From NCBI GenBank assembly GCA_001897855.1, contig MKUO01000018.1:351463-415462 (forward strand): DNA of 64,000 nt, in the 5' to 3' direction. The notes under the pieces were generated by a model. The model did not search any database. It was not told the origin of the DNA and saw nothing but the letters and a program-made list of their open reading frames with translations. The translations under genes and the position numbers were made by a program. Origin of the DNA: Bacteroidetes bacterium 43-93. Lineage in GTDB: Bacteria; Bacteroidota; Bacteroidia; Chitinophagales; Chitinophagaceae. How positions within the stretch are numbered: the first letter of the stretch is position 1; each line of letters begins with the position of its first letter. Positions 56,101 through 64,000 of the stretch are shown here, one piece after another.

Positions 56101-58023
56101 ATGGAAGAAATAGCTGCAGGGCCTTTACTGAGCAATATCAATTATCCGGCAGACTTACGTAAGCTGAACAGGACCGATCTGCAACAGGTTTGCAATGAGT
56201 TGCGCCAGTTTATAATAGACTGTGTCAGTGTTCATGGCGGGCATTTTGGCGCCAGCCTGGGTGTAGTAGAGCTTACCGTAGCACTCCACTACGTAATGAA
56301 TACCCCAGACGATCAGCTGATCTGGGACGTAGGCCACCAGGCTTATGGCCACAAGATACTTACCGGCAGGCGCCAGGTATTTCATACCAATCGTAAATAT
56401 GGCGGCCTCAGCGGCTTCCCTAAACGAACAGAAAGTGAATATGACGCATTTGGTGTAGGGCACTCCTCTACTTCCATATCCGCGGCATTGGGTATGGCCA
56501 TTGCATCTAAATATAAGGGAGAAACAGACCGCCAGCATATTGCCGTGATAGGCGATGGTGCCATGACAGCGGGGCTACCTTTTGAGGCACTGAACCATGC
56601 AGGCGTGAGCAACAGCAACCTGCTGGTGATCCTGAACGACAATAATATGTCCATAGACCCGAATGTGGGTGCGCTGAAGGAATATCTTACCGACATTACT
56701 ACTTCTTATACCTATAATAAATTCAGGGACGATGTATGGAAACTGCTGGGCAAGCTGCCCGCGGCAGACTTCCAGAAGATAGGTTCTAAGATAGAAGCCG
56801 GCCTGAAAGGCATGGTGTCTAAATCGAGCAACCTGTTTGAAGCGCTGAATATGCGCTACTTCGGACCGGTGGATGGCCACAATGTGCTGAAACTGGTAGA
56901 AACACTCGACCACCTGAAGCATATCCCCGGCCCTAAGCTGCTGCACATCAAAACAGTAAAAGGTAAGGGCTACGAACTGGCAGAAAAAGACCAGACCCTG
57001 TGGCATGCCCCCGGCACATTTGATAAGATCACCGGGAAGATCAATAAAAAGATAACAACCGTTGCCGAACCTCCTAAATACCAGGATGTGTTTGGACATA
57101 CCATCATAGAACTGGCAGAGAAGAACCCGCTTATTATGGGTATCACCCCTGCTATGCCATCGGGCTGCTCCCTGAAATTTATGATGGAGAAAATGCCTGA
57201 CCGTGCGCTGGACGTGGGCATTGCCGAGCAACATGCTGTAACATTGAGTGCCGGCCTTGCCACAAGGGGCATGAAGGTGTTCTGTAATATCTATAGCTCG
57301 TTCATGCAACGTGCCTACGATATGGTGATACATGATGTAGCGATACAAAAGCTGCCTGTTATCTTCTGCCTGGACCGTGCCGGCCTTGTTGGCGACGACG
57401 GTCCTACGCACCACGGCTGCTATGATATACCATACATGCGCTGCATACCAAACATGGTAGTAGCTGCCCCTATGAACGAGGCAGAGTTGCGCAATATGAT
57501 GTACACCGCACAACTGGACGAAAATCAATTGCCATTTGTAATACGCTACCCACGCGGGCAAGGTGTAATGCCGGAATGGCGTACGCCGATGGTGAAGCTG
57601 GAAATAGGTAAAGGGCGTAAGATAAAAGATGGGGAAGATGTTGCCATCCTGACGATAGGCCACCCCGGCAACTTTGCTATGGTAGCCTGCGATGCTCTAG
57701 CAAAAGAAGGATTGAATCCTGCGCATTATGATATGCGTTTTGCCAAACCATTAGACGAAGAGCTGCTGCACGAAATAGCACATAAATTCAGCAAGATCAT
57801 CACTGTAGAAGACGGTACTATTGTTGGTGGTTTTGGCAGTGCGGTACTGGAATTCATGGCAGAACATCATTACACACCTGAAGTGAAGATGCTGGGCATA
57901 CCGGACAGGTTAGTAGAGCATGGCAAGCCGGAAGAACTACACCGCGAATGCGGCTACGATGCCAAAGGCATTGCAGATGCTGTACGCGAACTGGTAAGCG
58001 AACAAAGTAAAGTGATGATATAA
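56101..58023 (+). CDS. dxs: 1-deoxy-D-xylulose-5-phosphate synthase
   Basis: 640 residues. The TPP motif GDGAMTAGLPFEALNHAG and DNNMSI are at about 150-182, with GPVDGHN near 260, and the transketolase central block AEQHAVTLSAGLA. It condenses pyruvate with glyceraldehyde 3-phosphate, the entry step of the MEP pathway; dxr is in the same window. TATTTTTG at 56064 may be the -7 element. A GCAA-loop terminator follows. Confidence 0.97.
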   Translation: MEEIAAGPLLSNINYPADLRKLNRTDLQQVCNELRQFIIDCVSVHGGHFGASLGVVELTVALHYVMNTPDDQLIWDVGHQAYGHKILTGRRQVFHTNRKYGGLSGFPKRTESEYDAFGVGHSSTSISAALGMAIASKYKGETDRQHIAVIGDGAMTAGLPFEALNHAGVSNSNLLVILNDNNMSIDPNVGALKEYLTDITTSYTYNKFRDDVWKLLGKLPAADFQKIGSKIEAGLKGMVSKSSNLFEALNMRYFGPVDGHNVLKLVETLDHLKHIPGPKLLHIKTVKGKGYELAEKDQTLWHAPGTFDKITGKINKKITTVAEPPKYQDVFGHTIIELAEKNPLIMGITPAMPSGCSLKFMMEKMPDRALDVGIAEQHAVTLSAGLATRGMKVFCNIYSSFMQRAYDMVIHDVAIQKLPVIFCLDRAGLVGDDGPTHHGCYDIPYMRCIPNMVVAAPMNEAELRNMMYTAQLDENQLPFVIRYPRGQGVMPEWRTPMVKLEIGKGRKIKDGEDVAILTIGHPGNFAMVACDALAKEGLNPAHYDMRFAKPLDEELLHEIAHKFSKIITVEDGTIVGGFGSAVLEFMAEHHYTPEVKMLGIPDRLVEHGKPEELHRECGYDAKGIADAVRELVSEQSKVMI

Positions 58024-58043
58024 CTTGACTATTAAAATATCAT

Positions 58044-58070
58044 AAGCCACCGCAAGGTGGCTTTTATTTT
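58044..58070 (+). terminator. Terminator of dxs
   Basis: An 8-bp stem AAGCCACC (58044-58051) / GGTGGCTT (58056-58063) closed by a stable GCAA tetraloop, then TTATTTT. Confidence 0.85.
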
Positions 58071-58090
58071 CCCTCATAAGATTATTACCA

Positions 58091-60391
58091 TTATCCAATC
58101 AAATCTTTTATATCTGTTTGAATGCTTTTTTCTACAGCCTTAATTTGGACTTTATGGTTTTCAACCTCTAGGTGCTTTTTTACTATTGCATCCTGAACTT
58201 TACGTTGAGGAATTGGAACTTTTATTTTAACAAATATACTATCCTCTATCGTTCTCCTTCTATCCACACTACCATGCATTAATTGTTTGTATAATTCACG
58301 CATCGCAGACGAACGTAATAAGATTTCGAGAAATAAAACATTTAAGTTTAAACTACTATTTTTAAATTTCCAGATGTTGTAAGCGGGGCTGACTGCAGCC
58401 ATATCATATTTGGTTTGAAACCCAAGTACTCCTTCGTCTATCGGGAACCCTATGACTAGATCATTTTTATAAACACGGTTATATTTGGATATATCTGAAC
58501 TAGCTATCCGTTTTTTGAATTTATCGCCTTGGTCAATTAAGCCATCATTCATCGTTATCGACATTATGGGCACATTTTTCGCTTGGCCAATTTTCCCATT
58601 GTTGGCTGGCTCTAGTATATCTCCTAAACAATACACGTCATGTTCCGTATTTGGAAGATCTGGTATTGTAATATATGGAGCAGCACTTAAAACATAATTA
58701 TTGTCTTTAATTTCTGATACATCGATTTTTTTAATACCTAAACCTAACAAATAATCCTCCGCTTGTGTTTCTAAATTCTTTTCAGACAACACCAATTCCA
58801 GATCATTTAAACCATCTATCCTTTTTCTCTTTTTGTCTAAAGTATATCCATCATTCTTTACGGTAAAATGCCAAAAATGTCCTTTTGTTTTTGATTTTCT
58901 TACGTCAGTAAAATATAGAATACTTGCTTTAGCACGGTTATATGGTTCAAATGAACCCCGTGGAAGAGATATTACACTTTTTAACGTTGCATTTTCCACT
59001 AAATACTTTCTTACAGCTTCATAAGAGTGACTGTTTTTATTTGTAAGAAATCCATCTGGCGCAATCATGGCTACCCTACCCCCATCCTTTAATGATCTAA
59101 AACAATGTTGAGGACATATTATATCTCCATTTCTGCTAGGTATAACGTATTTATCACCATATCTTGTTTTTTGTGCAAACGGATAGTTGGTTATTACAAC
59201 ATCGTATTCCTTATCTACGGGATTTGCTAAACTGTCTTGCTTTACGATGTTATTATGTCCATCGCCCGCAAGTATCATATTCATTTTCGCGATACTTGCC
59301 GTTCTAGTTAACTCTGATCCATACAGAGTTTGCTCTTTAAGGACTTTAATATTAAAATCCGTTTGCGCCATAGTATCCATAATGTGTTTAAAGGCAACAA
59401 TAAGCATACCTCCTGTACCACAGAATGGGTCATAAACTTTCTCTCCAATTTGTGGATTAACCAACTTTACGAGTGTTTTTACGACATGCCTAGGTGTAAA
59501 TATTTCTCCCAAATCTGAAGGATTGCTTGCAGAATATGAACGTATAAAGTACTCAAACGCATCACCTTTAATATCAGCGTTTATATCAGTAAGTTGCAAC
59601 CCATCAAGTAATGTAATTATTTCTCGTAGATTATCTGGATGCTTTATTTTTAGTCCCTGAAATATAGTTTCATCCTTGTATTCATGTGAAAACCACTTAA
59701 GAACAGTGTCGCTAACATAACTTAATAGTTCCTGTCCCTTCTTTTCTTTGAAATAATCCCAACGGTATACCCGATCTATTTTGGATTTTAAACCGATTTC
59801 TTCTTTACCGTCTTCGACCTCACTTAAAACTTTCAGAAACAATATATTGGAAAATTCCGTGAATCGTTCTAGGCCTTGCTGTAATCCTTCTTCTCTTAAT
59901 AAATCATTTACGGTTTCAAAGATAGATATAAGTTCCCCTCTCGATTTTATAACTCTTTTATCTAGGGTATTAACCTCATTGGTAGTAAGGTATTGAAGCG
60001 CTAATGTTTCTCGTATTAATTCATCAATATCTTCGCCATTTAGAATTAATGGCTTGTTTACTTTTGCATGAATTGCTTTTGTAAATACGCCATCGGTCGC
60101 AAAAACTAAAGGCGCATTTATTTTGCTTGCGTATTCCAAGCCCTGGTTCAAAGCTTCTTGAATATTTTGACCTGGCTTTTTTGCTTCTATAACTGCTAAG
60201 GGGTCATCAGACCCCATAGCATATAGCGTATAATCAGGTCTTTTACCTTGCAATTTTTGTTTCTGCTCGGATGTCTTGACACGTTGCTGATAGACATTTC
60301 TATTTGCCGAGTTTGGATTATTATCCCAGCCTAAGTTAGTAAGCTGATTATCTATTAGTATTTCAGTATCACGTTCTATTCGCAAAGACAT
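58091..60391 (-). CDS. Solitary restriction-modification fusion: endonuclease, N6-adenine methylase and specificity domain
   Basis: 766 residues. Residues 1-130 resemble the N-terminal nuclease of HsdR with KRPDYTLYA (Asp53) and AVIEAKK (Glu69, Lys71), a PD-(D/E)xK site. Residues 140-560 are HsdM-like: a helical part, then GEIFTPRHVVKTLVKL, SAM motif DPFCGTGG (321-328) and motif IV NYPF (402-405), a variant of NPPF/NPPY. Residues 560-760 resemble one HsdS target-recognition half (YCLGDILEP ... RRRTIEDSIFVKIKVPIPQ). No helicase motor and no separate hsdR or hsdS is adjacent. This is a Type IIG/IIB-like layout or an orphan methylase. The DNA is AT-rich, so recent transfer is likely. Confidence 0.8.
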   Translation of the reverse strand: MSLRIERDTEILIDNQLTNLGWDNNPNSANRNVYQQRVKTSEQKQKLQGKRPDYTLYAMGSDDPLAVIEAKKPGQNIQEALNQGLEYASKINAPLVFATDGVFTKAIHAKVNKPLILNGEDIDELIRETLALQYLTTNEVNTLDKRVIKSRGELISIFETVNDLLREEGLQQGLERFTEFSNILFLKVLSEVEDGKEEIGLKSKIDRVYRWDYFKEKKGQELLSYVSDTVLKWFSHEYKDETIFQGLKIKHPDNLREIITLLDGLQLTDINADIKGDAFEYFIRSYSASNPSDLGEIFTPRHVVKTLVKLVNPQIGEKVYDPFCGTGGMLIVAFKHIMDTMAQTDFNIKVLKEQTLYGSELTRTASIAKMNMILAGDGHNNIVKQDSLANPVDKEYDVVITNYPFAQKTRYGDKYVIPSRNGDIICPQHCFRSLKDGGRVAMIAPDGFLTNKNSHSYEAVRKYLVENATLKSVISLPRGSFEPYNRAKASILYFTDVRKSKTKGHFWHFTVKNDGYTLDKKRKRIDGLNDLELVLSEKNLETQAEDYLLGLGIKKIDVSEIKDNNYVLSAAPYITIPDLPNTEHDVYCLGDILEPANNGKIGQAKNVPIMSITMNDGLIDQGDKFKKRIASSDISKYNRVYKNDLVIGFPIDEGVLGFQTKYDMAAVSPAYNIWKFKNSSLNLNVLFLEILLRSSAMRELYKQLMHGSVDRRRTIEDSIFVKIKVPIPQRKVQDAIVKKHLEVENHKVQIKAVEKSIQTDIKDLIG

Positions 60392-60553
60392 TGTGTATTA
60401 TTTGCCCATAAGTTGTTTATCTACTAGCTGCCTATTTCCTACGTTGACACAATACATTAATTTGATTTTATCAGTTTAATATGAAATGTGCTGCTAACAT
60501 ACTTATTTTCCTCATTATTATCCACAGCACGGTTAGCCTTAAACTTTATTTTC

Positions 60554-61252
60554 TTATTTTTTCCCAACCCAGGTTTCCTTCCAATATTTGCCCCATGCTT
60601 CGGGGGTGAGCGCATCCGCCACATCAAAATCTCCGATCTTAGTGCGGCGGAGTTCCTGCAGGTAGCCCCCGCAGCCCAATTCTGCACCAAAATCATTTGC
60701 GAGAGAACGGATATATGTGCCCGTGCTACATGCCACGCGGAAGTGCACTTCGGGTAATGCTATTTTAGTGATCTCAAATTCTGTAATAGTAACGGGGCGG
60801 GCTTCCAGCTTTACTTCGACGCCTGCACGTGCCAGGTCGTAAGAACGCTCCCCATCTTTTTTAATGGCAGAATGCACGGGAGGCACCTGCATAATATCGC
60901 CTGTAAACTTTTTTGCTGCTGCAAGGATCTCCTCTTCAGTAATATGGTCAAAAGGTTTAGGATTTTCCGGCTGGCTTTCCAGGTCGTAAGTAGCTGTGCT
61001 GGCACCCAAATGGATGATGCCTGTATATTCTTTAGGTAACCTTTGGTATTCGCTTATCTTTTTAGTGAAATCGCCGGTACAGCATATCAGCAAACCTGTA
61101 GCCAGGGGATCCAGCGTACCTGCATGGCCAATTTTAAGGCGTGCCATTATCTTTATCTTGTTGATCGCATCGAAGGAGGTCCATTTATATGGTTTGTCAA
61201 TTAATATGACCCCGCCCTTTTTCAGTTCCTGTACACCCGACAATTGTTGCAT
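60554..61252 (-). CDS. truB: tRNA pseudouridine-55 synthase TruB
   Basis: 232 residues. GGVILIDKPYKWTSFDAIN opens it, the catalytic block is GHAGTLDPLATGLLI with the essential Asp, and RPVTITEFEI and CSTGTYIRSLANDFG complete the site. It modifies U55 in tRNA. In many Bacteroidota truB lies near ftsX and DUF3098, but here they are 46 kb apart. The region upstream of it holds the 36-bp repeats. Confidence 0.95.
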   Translation of the reverse strand: MQQLSGVQELKKGGVILIDKPYKWTSFDAINKIKIMARLKIGHAGTLDPLATGLLICCTGDFTKKISEYQRLPKEYTGIIHLGASTATYDLESQPENPKPFDHITEEEILAAAKKFTGDIMQVPPVHSAIKKDGERSYDLARAGVEVKLEARPVTITEFEITKIALPEVHFRVACSTGTYIRSLANDFGAELGCGGYLQELRRTKIGDFDVADALTPEAWGKYWKETWVGKK

Positions 61253-61259
61253 GGCCGCA

Positions 61260-61348
61260 AAGATAGTTGACTCGTTGATTTGTTGATTAGTTATCTCTTT
61301 TTCAGAGTCCGGAAGATAGTTGACTCGTTGATTTGTTGATTAGTTATC
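61260..61348. repeat. 36-bp direct repeat upstream of truB
   Basis: Two identical 36-bp copies lie at 61260-61295 and 61313-61348, a 53-base period. Each contains an 8-base rhythm TTGACTCG, TTGATTTG, TTGATTAG. A 21-base inverted copy is at 61418-61438. The set flanks the divergent truB and DAHP-synthase starts. Confidence 0.85.
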
Positions 61349-61417
61349 CCCTTACGGGAACAATTATTATATCAGCCTTATATAATGAGTATATAAACAA
61401 GTATAATCATCAAGCAG

Positions 61418-61438
61418 TCAACAAATCAACGAGTCAAC
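61418..61438. repeat. Inverted copy of the truB upstream repeat
   Basis: A 21-base stretch centred on AAATCAACGAG is the exact reverse complement of 61266-61286 and 61319-61339. It ends 4 bases before TAAATTTG of the next gene. Confidence 0.85.
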
Positions 61439-61441
61439 CAC

Positions 61442-61449
61442 TAAATTTG
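61442..61449 (+). promoter_or_regulatory. TAAATTTG element directly before the DAHP-synthase gene
   Basis: CTAAATTTGC precedes the ATG with 4 bases between element and start, as at mqnD. It abuts the inverted repeat at 61418-61438. Confidence 0.45.
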
Positions 61450-61453
61450 CATT

Positions 61454-62533
61454 ATGTCATTTTTCAGGAGGGGAGGTAGCCCTTTTATTATTGCGGGGCC
61501 TTGCAGTGCGGAAAGCAGGGAACAGGTATTAGCTACCGCAGAAGCGCTTGCTGCGATGAATGTACAGTTGTTTCGTGCGGGTATCTGGAAACCACGCACA
61601 CGGCCCGGCAGCTTTGAAGGATTAGGGGCTGAAGCACTGCCCTGGCTGCAAGAGGTAAAGGCAAAGTATTTATTGCCTGTAGCAATAGAAGTAGCGGAAC
61701 CTGAACATGTAGAACTGGCATTAAAACATGGCATAGACGTATTGTGGATAGGTGCCCGCACAACGGTAAATCCTTTCCAGGTCCAACATATAGCGGATGC
61801 GCTCAGGGGCGTAGATATACCTTTGATGGTAAAAAACCCGGTGAACCCGGACGTGGACCTCTGGCTGGGAGCCATTGAACGTATGGAACATGCAGGCGTT
61901 AAAGAAATAGCAGCTATACACCGTGGTTTCAGTACTTACAATGCTGCATCTCCTTACCGTAATCAACCCAACTGGCCCATACCAATAGAGCTGAAAAGGC
62001 GCAGGCCGGAATTACCCATCATTTGCGATCCCAGCCATATAACAGGTAAGCGCGCTTTAGTGGGCGATATAGCCCAAAAGGCAATGGATATGGGCTTTGA
62101 CGGACTGATCATAGAAACCCACCCCGACCCGGACCATGCCATGAGCGATGCCGCACAACAGGTAACACCTGCCGCATTGAAGCAAATACTGGATGGCCTG
62201 GTACTCAGAAACATCAATAGCGGCAATGCGGACAGCGATGTAACGCTGGAATACCTGCGGCAACTGATGGACGGCATAGATGCGGAGATCATAGACCTGA
62301 TAGCCCGTAGAATGGAGCTAAGCGAGCGTATGGGCATGGTAAAGAAAGAAGCCAATATGACCGCCTACCAGCCCGAGCGCTGGCGGGAAATAGTAGATAC
62401 ACGCGGCACAAGGGCCGAAAAACTGAAACTATCGCGCGAGTTCATCCTTTCTATATATGAAAAAATACATGATGAGAGTATCCGAAAGCAATTGGAGATA
62501 CTGCAGTCTGTGATTAATGAAGTAAAAGGCTAA
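61454..62533 (+). CDS. Bifunctional 3-deoxy-7-phosphoheptulonate synthase / chorismate mutase
   Basis: 359 residues. The DAHP synthase domain (type I-beta, about 1-255) has FIIAGPCSAESREQV, GIWKPRTRPGSFEG, VLWIGARTT and ICDPSHITGKR. A chorismate mutase type II domain (about 268-355) has LRQLMDGIDAEIIDLIARRM and MVKKEAN. One protein thus covers the first step of the shikimate route and the branch to prephenate; the fused mutase may give feedback control. aroE is close by (63350), though on the other strand. Confidence 0.95.
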   Translation: MSFFRRGGSPFIIAGPCSAESREQVLATAEALAAMNVQLFRAGIWKPRTRPGSFEGLGAEALPWLQEVKAKYLLPVAIEVAEPEHVELALKHGIDVLWIGARTTVNPFQVQHIADALRGVDIPLMVKNPVNPDVDLWLGAIERMEHAGVKEIAAIHRGFSTYNAASPYRNQPNWPIPIELKRRRPELPIICDPSHITGKRALVGDIAQKAMDMGFDGLIIETHPDPDHAMSDAAQQVTPAALKQILDGLVLRNINSGNADSDVTLEYLRQLMDGIDAEIIDLIARRMELSERMGMVKKEANMTAYQPERWREIVDTRGTRAEKLKLSREFILSIYEKIHDESIRKQLEILQSVINEVKG

Positions 62534-62564
62534 TTTTACCGCACTTTAAAAATACAGGATACCA

Positions 62565-63353
62565 TTGGCCTTAAAACAGCATAAAGACGATCAGGTACGC
62601 TACGATCAGCAGGTAGATAATTCCAGGCAATACGTTTTACCATTTGTAGAGCAGACCAAGCCTATAGGTAAAGGCATGAACGTAATGGAAATTGGCACCG
62701 GCGAAGGCGGTGTGCTGGTACCCTTTATGGAAAAGGGTGCTTTTTGTGTAGGTGTTGACCTGAACCCCATTCGTATAGATCTTGCCAACAAGTTTTTTGC
62801 CAAAGAAGTAGCAGAAGGGAAGATCGAATTCCTGTATAAGAATGTATATGATGAAGATTTCCTGCAACGGTTCAAAGGCTTTTTTGATGTCATCATCTTA
62901 AAAGACGCTATAGAACATATACCTGAGCAAGAGAAATTCATCCCCTACCTGCGCAATTTCCTAAAAGAAGGCGGACAGATATTCTTTGGCTTCCCACCAT
63001 GGTATATGCCATTTGGCGGCCACCAGCAGATCGCCGATCATAAACTGGGCATGATGCCCTGGTATCATATCCTGCCGAAACCTTTATATCGTGGTATGCT
63101 GAAGATGATAGGCGAAAATGAAGGTGTCATTAAAGAGCTAATGGAAATATACGATACCCGCATCAGCATAGAACGTTTTGAACGTATTGTAAGAAACAGC
63201 GGTTATAAATTCCTGAATAAACAGCACTACCTTATTAACCCGATCTATAAATACAAATTTGGCTGGCAGCCCAGAAAACAATCAAAGCTGATCTCTGCGA
63301 TACCATTCTTCCGCAATTTCGTTACCACTTGCGTGTACTATACCATAGGTTAA
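62565..63353 (+). CDS. Class I SAM-dependent methyltransferase
   Basis: 262 residues. The only in-frame start before the conserved N terminus is TTG at 62565 (an in-frame TAA lies at 62547), and the next ATG (62673) would cut into the SAM fold. MNVMEIGTGEGGVLVPFM is SAM motif I, VDLNPIRIDLA the second, and FFDVIILKDAIEHIPEQEKF the third (Methyltransf_11/23 type). The target is unknown. It follows the DAHP synthase by 31 bases and may share its transcript. It overlaps aroE by 4 bases tail to tail. Confidence 0.83.
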   Translation: MALKQHKDDQVRYDQQVDNSRQYVLPFVEQTKPIGKGMNVMEIGTGEGGVLVPFMEKGAFCVGVDLNPIRIDLANKFFAKEVAEGKIEFLYKNVYDEDFLQRFKGFFDVIILKDAIEHIPEQEKFIPYLRNFLKEGGQIFFGFPPWYMPFGGHQQIADHKLGMMPWYHILPKPLYRGMLKMIGENEGVIKELMEIYDTRISIERFERIVRNSGYKFLNKQHYLINPIYKYKFGWQPRKQSKLISAIPFFRNFVTTCVYYTIG

Positions 63354-64000
63354 CGGTTCCATATCTCCCAGGAAGCCTCGGCTTGTAGTATCAGCATTTC
63401 ATAGCCGTTTTTAACAGCGGCACTGTATTGCTTTCCTTTAGCCAGGAATTTAGTTTCCTCCGGGTTATAGATGAGGTCGTATAGCAGGTGCTTACCGGTC
63501 ATAGATTCATACGGCAGATCTGGGTAGCTGTCTACATGTGGGTACATACCCAGAGGCGTAGTATTAATGATAAGCGTATGCTCTTCTATTACCTCCGGCG
63601 TTATCTGCTCGTACGATATAGTATCATAGGATGCAATGCGGGATACCTTCTGGTAAGATATTCCGAGCTTCACCAATGCCTGTCTTACGGCAAGGGAAGA
63701 CCCACCTGTACCGAGGACCAGCGCACGCACATGATGCGATCTTAATAAAGGCTGCAGGCTTCTTTCAAAACCTATTACATCTGTATTATACCCTGTACGT
63801 TTACCATCACGTATATCAATACAGTTTACTGCACCTATCTCCTGCGCGTCTACATGCAGCTCATCGAGGTATTTAATAATAGATTGCTTGTGAGGTATAG
63901 TAACATTTAACCCGGTAATACCGGGATGTCTGTCTATAAAGGCAGGGAACATATCTATGGTCTCCAGCGGGTATGCATGGTATGCAGCATCAATGCCGGC
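63350..64000 (-). CDS. aroE: Shikimate dehydrogenase (5' end beyond the window)
   Basis: The frame stays open to 64000, with AAYHAYPLETID ahead of the internal Met, so the N-terminal 30 or so residues lie outside the window. GLNVTIPHKQ holds the catalytic Lys, and GYNTDVIGF the substrate-binding Asp. ALVLGTGGSSLAVRQAL is the NADP motif, and TTPLGMYP is the later family block. It reduces 3-dehydroshikimate to shikimate, in the same pathway as the DAHP synthase upstream. Confidence 0.93.
   Translation of the reverse strand, partial: AGIDAAYHAYPLETIDMFPAFIDRHPGITGLNVTIPHKQSIIKYLDELHVDAQEIGAVNCIDIRDGKRTGYNTDVIGFERSLQPLLRSHHVRALVLGTGGSSLAVRQALVKLGISYQKVSRIASYDTISYEQITPEVIEEHTLIINTTPLGMYPHVDSYPDLPYESMTGKHLLYDLIYNPEETKFLAKGKQYSAAVKNGYEMLILQAEASWEIWNR

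Noticed and set aside
56575-57663. A 362-residue open frame antisense to dxs
   Set aside because: dxs is certain on the other strand; the antisense frame is a by-product of its codon pattern and has no recognisable domain.
61260-61348. A minimal CRISPR array
   Set aside because: Only two 36-bp copies with a 17-base gap, no cas genes, and the third copy is inverted.

Overview
The window reads as chromosomal DNA of a member of the Bacteroidota, most likely a Chitinophagaceae-type bacterium. Support comes from the -33 TTTG / -7 TAnnTTTG promoter grammar, the PUR-type DUF3276 protein, DUF3098 next to ftsX, an OMP_b-brl_3-type receptor, many WYL, AraC, DinB and DoxX genes, and frequent ATA isoleucine codons. 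No phage, transposase, integrase or CRISPR array is seen.

Positions 1-11900 hold a surface-polysaccharide locus. A tightly packed leftward operon carries asnB, a GT4 glycosyltransferase, gmd, fcl, the ABC exporter pair wzm/wzt, an FkbM methyltransferase and a GT11 fucosyltransferase cut by the window edge. Upstream of it lie a leftward Wzc-type tyrosine kinase and a divergent Wza-type export lipoprotein. gmd and fcl supply GDP-L-fucose, and GT11 is the expected user.

Positions 12000-22065 are housekeeping: an outer membrane protein, DUF3098/ftsX, an arginase-fold protein with an eroded metal site, hflX, DUF2461, dxr, rseP, an HDAC-fold deacetylase and the tmRNA gene ssrA. Directly behind ssrA (22220-27008) is a sensor kinase / LytTR regulator / outer-membrane receptor / DoxX cassette whose codon use differs from its neighbours. 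Positions 27199-34529 hold a PUR-family protein, mqnB, queD, folE, a VTT-type membrane protein, a WYL regulator with DinB, tRNA-Pro(GGG), DUF1398, an AraC regulator and a phosphotransferase. A 515-base intergenic region (34530-35044) contains a helically phased GCTAAC array and a long hairpin.

Positions 35045-43805 are an accessory stretch of small stress- or environment-type genes: CPBP protease, ECF sigma factor, a proline-rich lipoprotein, DinB, SnoaL, TPR, a GlxA-type regulator, two PhnB-like proteins, several DoxX proteins and a Crp/Fnr regulator. Three rightward transcription units here share a roughly 27-bp box lying exactly 32 bp upstream of a TAnnTTTG element. This appears to be a local regulon, and the divergent GlxA-type regulator is the best candidate to control it.

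Positions 43901-64000 are again mostly housekeeping: mqnD, hpt, a LysM glucosaminidase, an O-methyltransferase, a LOG protein, a sodium symporter, a FAD oxidase, a Cys/Lys-repeat peptide, a psd/cdsA/CPBP cluster, dxs, a solitary AT-rich endonuclease-methylase-specificity fusion, truB, a DAHP synthase/chorismate mutase, a methyltransferase and a truncated aroE. dxr plus dxs indicate the MEP isoprenoid route; mqnB plus mqnD indicate menaquinone by the futalosine route.
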